From Treponema sp. (lineage in GTDB: Bacteria > Spirochaetota > Spirochaetia > Treponematales > Breznakiellaceae): a DNA stretch of 16,320 nucleotides. Positions 13,266 through 16,320 of the stretch are shown here, piece by piece. The position numbers and the translations under genes are program-made. How positions within the stretch are numbered: position 1 is the stretch's first letter; each line of letters begins with the position of its first letter. Below the pieces are notes generated by a model. The model saw nothing but the letters and a program-made list of their open reading frames with translations. It was not told the DNA's origin and ran no database searches. The stretch is from positions 1-16,320 of the forward strand of contig JAIRNB010000204.1 of NCBI GenBank assembly GCA_031258265.1. Direction: 5' to 3'.

Positions 13266-13951
13266 GCCGATTGGTATACCTGGTAGAAGACGATGCGAGT
13301 ATAAGAGAACTGGTGATCTACACCCTGCAGAATACCGGCTTTGAGGCCCGGGGTTTTTCCGGGGGGGAAGAGTTTTGGCAGGGACTGCGGGAACGTCTGC
13401 CTTCCCTGGTGATATTAGATATAATGCTTCCCGGGGAAGACGGGCTGGCGATCCTCAAGCGGCTGCGTTCCCATGAACCCACCAGGCGGCTGCCCATTAT
13501 GATGCTTACCGCCAAAGGCGCGGAATATGACAAGGTTCTGGGGCTGGACTCCGGGGCCGACGATTATATGGCAAAGCCCGCGGGTATGATGGAACTGGTG
13601 GCCAGGGTAAAAAGCCTGCTGCGGCGCACAGAAACCCAGGCAGAAAGGGATGAGTACCGGACCGGCGGACTTTATGTGAATATTCCCCGGCATCTGGTCA
13701 TGGTCAACGGTGAAGAAGTCAGCCTTACCCTTAAAGAATTTGATCTCCTGGTGTACCTGATAAGCAATTCCGGGATCGTCCTTTCCCGGGAGCGAATCCT
13801 CCAGGCGGTATGGGGCTACGCCCTGGCCCTGGAAACCCGGACCGTGGACACCCATATCCTTACCCTGCGGACCAAGCTTAAAAGCTGCGGCACCCTGATA
13901 GAAACCGTGCGGGGGGTAGGTTACAAAACGGAGGACGTGGATGAGGCGTAA
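13262..13951 (+). CDS. phoB: OmpR-family response regulator, PhoB-type
   Basis: The 229-residue regulator has a receiver domain (1-120) with acidic pocket EDD (9-11), phosphoacceptor Asp53 (LDIMLPGEDG), Thr83 and Lys105. A winged-helix DNA-binding domain follows (about 133-226) with the recognition-helix motif ETRTVDTHILTLRTKL and the closing ETVRGVGYK. The residue after KP is Ala rather than the common Phe. The start at 13262 is chosen over 13229 because MSRLVYLVEDD is the normal receiver start, GCGGAG lies just before it, and it overlaps phoU in an ATGA. When phosphorylated by PhoR it should activate this operon through the Pho-box-like repeats near 9206-9245 (inference). The PhoB name rests on context, because many OmpR-family members look alike. 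Confidence 0.92.
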   Translation: MSRLVYLVEDDASIRELVIYTLQNTGFEARGFSGGEEFWQGLRERLPSLVILDIMLPGEDGLAILKRLRSHEPTRRLPIMMLTAKGAEYDKVLGLDSGADDYMAKPAGMMELVARVKSLLRRTETQAERDEYRTGGLYVNIPRHLVMVNGEEVSLTLKEFDLLVYLISNSGIVLSRERILQAVWGYALALETRTVDTHILTLRTKLKSCGTLIETVRGVGYKTEDVDEA

Positions 13952-15614
13952 GATTCTCCGGTTTGTCTGCGCCTTGACGGGTCTTTCGATCGTATTAACC
14001 GCCGTCTTTATCCATTTTGTCCTTTATTGGGATTATTCCCAGATGATGAAATACGATATTGCCGCCGAAGCCGAATATATCAGGACGGGAATTGAAATGT
14101 CCGGCCCCGCTTACCTGGCCTTCCTCCGGCGGGGAGAACGGCAGCCGGGGGTCCCGCTTACCCGTATTACCCTTATCGCCGCCGACGGCCGGGTACTTTT
14201 TGATACCGACGCCGGGGCGGGGAATATGGAAAATCACCTTTCCCGCCGGGAAATACAGGAGGCGATCAACACCGGTCTGGGGGAAGAAACCCGTCTTTCT
14301 GAAACTATCGGGAAGCGGACTTACTACCGGGCCTTTAAGCTGGACAGCGGAGAGATTCTGCGGACCGCCAGGACCACGGAAAGCGTGTTCATTTCTCTTA
14401 TCCGTCCTATTATGATCACTATCCTTATTGCCCTGATCATCTTCGCCGCCGCTGTGGAGATTAGTTCCCGTATTACCGGTACGCTGGTGGCCTCTATTAA
14501 CCGCCTAAATCTTGACAACCCTGAAGATAATGTTACCTACGAGGAACTTACCCCATTGTTATCCCGGTTAAAAAAACAAAACGATACGATTGCCTCCCAG
14601 CTTTCCGGGCAGCGAAAGAAACAGCTCGAATTTACCGCCATTACCGACAATATGCGGGAAGGTTTAATTATTCTGGACCGGGACGCCCTTATCCTCTCCT
14701 GCAACAAGAGCGCCCTGCGGCTTTTGGATATTCGCCGGGAAAACATTGAAAACCAAAATGTGCTGGTTATCCGCCGGGATGAAAACTTCCGCCGGGTGGT
14801 GGAGAAGGCAATGTCCGGCTTTGCCGCGGAGACTCTGCTTTCCTCCGGGGAAAGGCATTTGCAGCTTATCGCCAACCCCGTAATGGATCAGGACATTATG
14901 GGGATGGTTCTGGTTATTTTGGATGTAACAGAACGAGAAGACCGGGAAAAACTGCGCCAGGAATTTTCCGCCAATGTTTCCCATGAACTCAAAACCCCCC
15001 TCATGGCTATCTCCGGCTACGCGGAAATAATGGCCGCCGGTCTGGCAAAGCCGGAGGATATGCGGCATTTTTCCCAAAATATCTACGACGAAGCCCAAAG
15101 GCTTATCACCCTTATCGGCGATATTCTTATGCTGTCCCGGCTTGACGAAGGGGAAGAATCCCCGCCCGCCGAACAGGTAGAACTTCTCGCCCTGGCGCGG
15201 GACATGGCGGACCGCATAAGAAGCGCCGCGGCGGAGAAGGGTCTTTCCATTACCGTCGGGGGCCAGGAAGCGGCAATTATGGGAATACCGGGGATTCTGG
15301 AGGAGATGATCCACAATTTACTGGACAATGCGGTAAAGTACAATAAACCGGGGGGGAGCATACAAATAACCGTGGCAAAAACGGAAAAAGAGACGCTGTT
15401 TTCTGTCGCCGATACGGGGATCGGTATACCCGGCGCGGAGCAGGAACGGATTTTTGAACGTTTTTACCGGGTAGACAAGAGCCGTGGCAAGGCCGCCGGG
15501 GGAACGGGCTTAGGTCTTTCGATTGTCAAACACGGTGCGGCCCTGCACAGAGCCCAGGTGGAAGTACAAAGCGACGGCAAATCGGGCTCCTGTTTTACGC
15601 TGCGCTTCCCCTAA
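13941..15614 (+). CDS. phoR: Sensor histidine kinase, PhoR-type
   Basis: The 557-residue membrane kinase has a first transmembrane helix (8-30), an extracytoplasmic region of about 120 residues (31-150), a second helix (153-175), a HAMP-like or linker helix (176-225), and a PAS domain (228-335, beginning EFTAITDNMREGLIILDRD). The catalytic core follows: phospho-accepting His348 in SHELKTP, N-box NLLDNAVKYNKP (459-470), G1 DTGIGIP (491-497), F-box ERIFERFYRVDK and G2 GGTGLGLSIV (520-529). Unlike short PhoR proteins it has a sizeable outer domain, as in Gram-positive and spirochaete kinases. It starts 11 bases inside phoB and ends the operon. The signal probably comes through PhoU and the Pst complex; a direct ligand for the outer domain is possible but unshown. 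Confidence 0.92.
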   Translation: MRRKILRFVCALTGLSIVLTAVFIHFVLYWDYSQMMKYDIAAEAEYIRTGIEMSGPAYLAFLRRGERQPGVPLTRITLIAADGRVLFDTDAGAGNMENHLSRREIQEAINTGLGEETRLSETIGKRTYYRAFKLDSGEILRTARTTESVFISLIRPIMITILIALIIFAAAVEISSRITGTLVASINRLNLDNPEDNVTYEELTPLLSRLKKQNDTIASQLSGQRKKQLEFTAITDNMREGLIILDRDALILSCNKSALRLLDIRRENIENQNVLVIRRDENFRRVVEKAMSGFAAETLLSSGERHLQLIANPVMDQDIMGMVLVILDVTEREDREKLRQEFSANVSHELKTPLMAISGYAEIMAAGLAKPEDMRHFSQNIYDEAQRLITLIGDILMLSRLDEGEESPPAEQVELLALARDMADRIRSAAAEKGLSITVGGQEAAIMGIPGILEEMIHNLLDNAVKYNKPGGSIQITVAKTEKETLFSVADTGIGIPGAEQERIFERFYRVDKSRGKAAGGTGLGLSIVKHGAALHRAQVEVQSDGKSGSCFTLRFP

Positions 15615-15652
15615 TACCGGCAATTTTTCCGGAGATAAGGGGGAACCCCTGG

Positions 15653-15686
15653 CCTGTAGATTACGAAACTACGCAATTTTTACAGG
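15653..15686. terminator. Possible terminator between phoR and the convergent small gene
   Basis: CCTGTA (15653-15658) pairs exactly with TACAGG (15681-15686), and inside it GTAG can pair with CTAC. On the plus strand it is followed by TTATTTG, a short T-rich stretch. It sits immediately beside the stop codon of the opposing gene and about 40 bases after phoR. The stem is short, so the terminator role is tentative. Confidence 0.3.
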
Positions 15687-15920
15687 TTATTTGCCAGCCG
15701 GAACAAGAGGGGTTACCGGCTTTAGATCTGCCCATACCAGGGGGAGGCCGTATTTTTCGGATATGGCTATAGCATCTTTTTTTGCCGCTTCGCTGAATTC
15801 TCCGGCTGTCATTCCCTTCCGTTCATCCTGGATCATAAGCCGGGCCGCATGTATCTCCCGGACAGGCAGGGGTTCGTCCGCTATAGCCGGATCGTTCATG
15901 TAATCCTGTATCGTCTTCAT
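15687..15920 (-). CDS. Small hypothetical protein, paralogue of the preceding minus-strand gene
   Basis: This 77-residue protein begins MKTIQDYMNDPAIADEPLPV and continues REIHAARLMIQDERKGMTAGEF, then a helical segment and PLVWADLKPVTPLVPAGK. It matches the neighbouring 70-residue protein over the first 50 positions (DYxxDPxxADEPxxxREXHAxRLxxxxERKGMT), so the two are tandem duplicates that diverge at the C-terminus. It is charged, with no signal peptide or membrane segment. The upstream site is weak (GGAGA 13 bases away, AAAGA closer). I do not recognise a characterised family. Small, charged, duplicated genes of this kind include antitoxins, but no toxin partner is visible, so no function is assigned. 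Confidence 0.65.
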   Translation of the reverse strand: MKTIQDYMNDPAIADEPLPVREIHAARLMIQDERKGMTAGEFSEAAKKDAIAISEKYGLPLVWADLKPVTPLVPAGK

Positions 15921-15954
15921 AAATCTTTAAAATCTCCGCAGACCTGTAGATCCC

Positions 15955-15968
15955 AACTGAGAATTACT
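15955..15968. repeat. Third copy of the AACTGAGAATTACT motif
   Basis: These 14 bases are the exact reverse complement of 155-168 in the nested inverted-repeat element at the other end of the window. The copy overlaps the stop codon of the small gene at 15964 and lies in the 43-base gap between the two small paralogues. No inverted partner is found nearby. A single 14-base match in 16 kb is not far from chance, so the link is suggestive only. Confidence 0.4.
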
Positions 15969-16176
15969 CAATAACCGCTGCCCCGGAAGCGTCCGGGGCG
16001 TTCTGCCTGGCGAGAAAAGCGAGCGCCCTTTGGTGGACCATGGCATTATACTCCACCGCCGTCATCCCCTTACGTTCCTCGTGAAGCTTCAAACGGATCG
16101 CGTGGACTTCCCGGAGGGCCTCCGGCTCATCGGCGAGATCGGGATCGCCTAGGTAATCTTCAAGGGTTTTCGTCAT
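15964..16176 (-). CDS. Small hypothetical protein, upstream member of a tandem paralogue pair
   Basis: The 70-residue product begins MTKTLEDYLGDPDLADEPEALREVHAIRLKLHEERKGMTAVEYNAMV and ends in a short helix and tail (FLARQNAPDASGAAVIE). It has a strong ribosome-binding site, GGAGGTGAT, seven bases before the ATG, which supports it being translated. The likely layout is two or three short helices with an acidic first third and a basic middle. It shares its first 50 positions with the 77-residue neighbour 43 bases downstream, and the two are probably co-transcribed. The C-terminal tails differ completely, which suggests different partners. Function is unknown. Confidence 0.72.
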   Translation of the reverse strand: MTKTLEDYLGDPDLADEPEALREVHAIRLKLHEERKGMTAVEYNAMVHQRALAFLARQNAPDASGAAVIE

Positions 16177-16204
16177 GGTCTATCACCTCCGCAGGGGTAT
16201 GAAT

Positions 16205-16265
16205 GAGCCTCCGCGGGGCAAGCCCCGCGGTATCTTTAGCGTTGCTTTAGTCAGAACGGAGGCTC
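16205..16265. repeat. GC-rich hairpin within overlapping 9-bp inverted repeats
   Basis: CCGCGGGGC (16211-16219) and GCCCCGCGG (16222-16230) form a perfect 9-bp hairpin with a 2-base loop. A second perfect inverted repeat, GAGCCTCCG (16205-16213) with CGGAGGCTC (16257-16265), shares CCG with the first, so the two pairings compete. It lies just upstream of the small genes on the minus strand, after a possible stop at 16251. It could be a terminator without a T-run, an attenuator for the small genes, or an operator. Confidence 0.5.
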
Positions 16266-16320
16266 GGTCGTAAGGAAATTTATAATACCGTCTGGTTTAA
16301 TGCCAAATTCTTGTAAACGT
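16251..16320 (-). CDS. Possible C-terminal end of an unidentified gene (5' part beyond window)
   Basis: On the minus strand a frame open from the right edge reads RLQEFGIKPDGIINFLTTEP followed by PF and TGA. The composition looks protein-like, but 22 codons are too few to prove coding. It is less GC-rich than the rest of the window. If real, it lies upstream of the two small paralogues in the same direction, separated by the GC hairpin, and could share their transcript. No family can be named. Confidence 0.3.
   Translation of the reverse strand, partial: RLQEFGIKPDGIINFLTTEPPF

Noticed and set aside
15523..15903. Plus-strand open frame running from phoR into the small genes
   Set aside because: It overlaps phoR in another frame and is antisense to the small gene; the translation has no recognisable features.

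Overview
The window looks like chromosome from a GC-rich spirochaete, most likely a Treponema (inference). The basis is protein style: a DnaX with treponeme-like wording, a lipoprotein FMN transferase (ApbE/Ftp), a cyclophilin-FKBP fusion lipoprotein, and tandem PilZ proteins with a receiver-like N-terminus. No species can be named from the sequence alone.

Layout. Bases 2-106 hold the last 34 codons of a sugar ABC-transporter permease. Bases 107-849 are non-coding: an unusual nested inverted repeat (155-375), the signal recognition particle RNA gene (about 401-526), a perfect 12-bp palindrome (729-753) and a good sigma70-type promoter placed so that dnaX would be leaderless. Then comes dnaX-ybaB-recR, a replication and repair operon with overlapping genes, closed by a hairpin near 3286-3320. 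A minus-strand gene of unknown function with a long Pro/Ala/Lys linker (3321-4886) diverges from a plus-strand lipoprotein carrying cyclophilin and FKBP domains (4967-6106). That gene meets a minus-strand apbE lipoprotein tail to tail (6093-7163). After a 394-base intergenic region there are two overlapping PilZ paralogues (7558-9104).

Bases 9347-15614 form one seven-gene phosphate operon, pstS-pstC-pstA-pstB-phoU-phoB-phoR. Every junction overlaps by 1 to 11 bases and no terminator lies between genes. The products cover phosphate capture, membrane transport, ATP hydrolysis, the PhoU brake and the PhoB/PhoR two-component system. A Pho-box-like set of TTTACA/TTGACA repeats lies upstream. The last 700 bases carry two small paralogous minus-strand genes of unknown function, a strong GC hairpin, and what may be the end of another minus-strand gene.

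The main discovery is that PstS appears to be circularly permuted. The segment normally forming the C-terminal half of PstS (IVVMSREDGSGTR onward) sits directly after the signal peptide. The segment normally at the N-terminus (GSSSVTPVMEKL to WNSIK) is at the end, and the gene stops where the canonical protein would continue into the first segment. Second in interest is a set of three genes (dnaX, the linker gene, apbE) with no Shine-Dalgarno sequence but a -10 hexamer 5-7 bases before the ATG, suggesting leaderless mRNAs.
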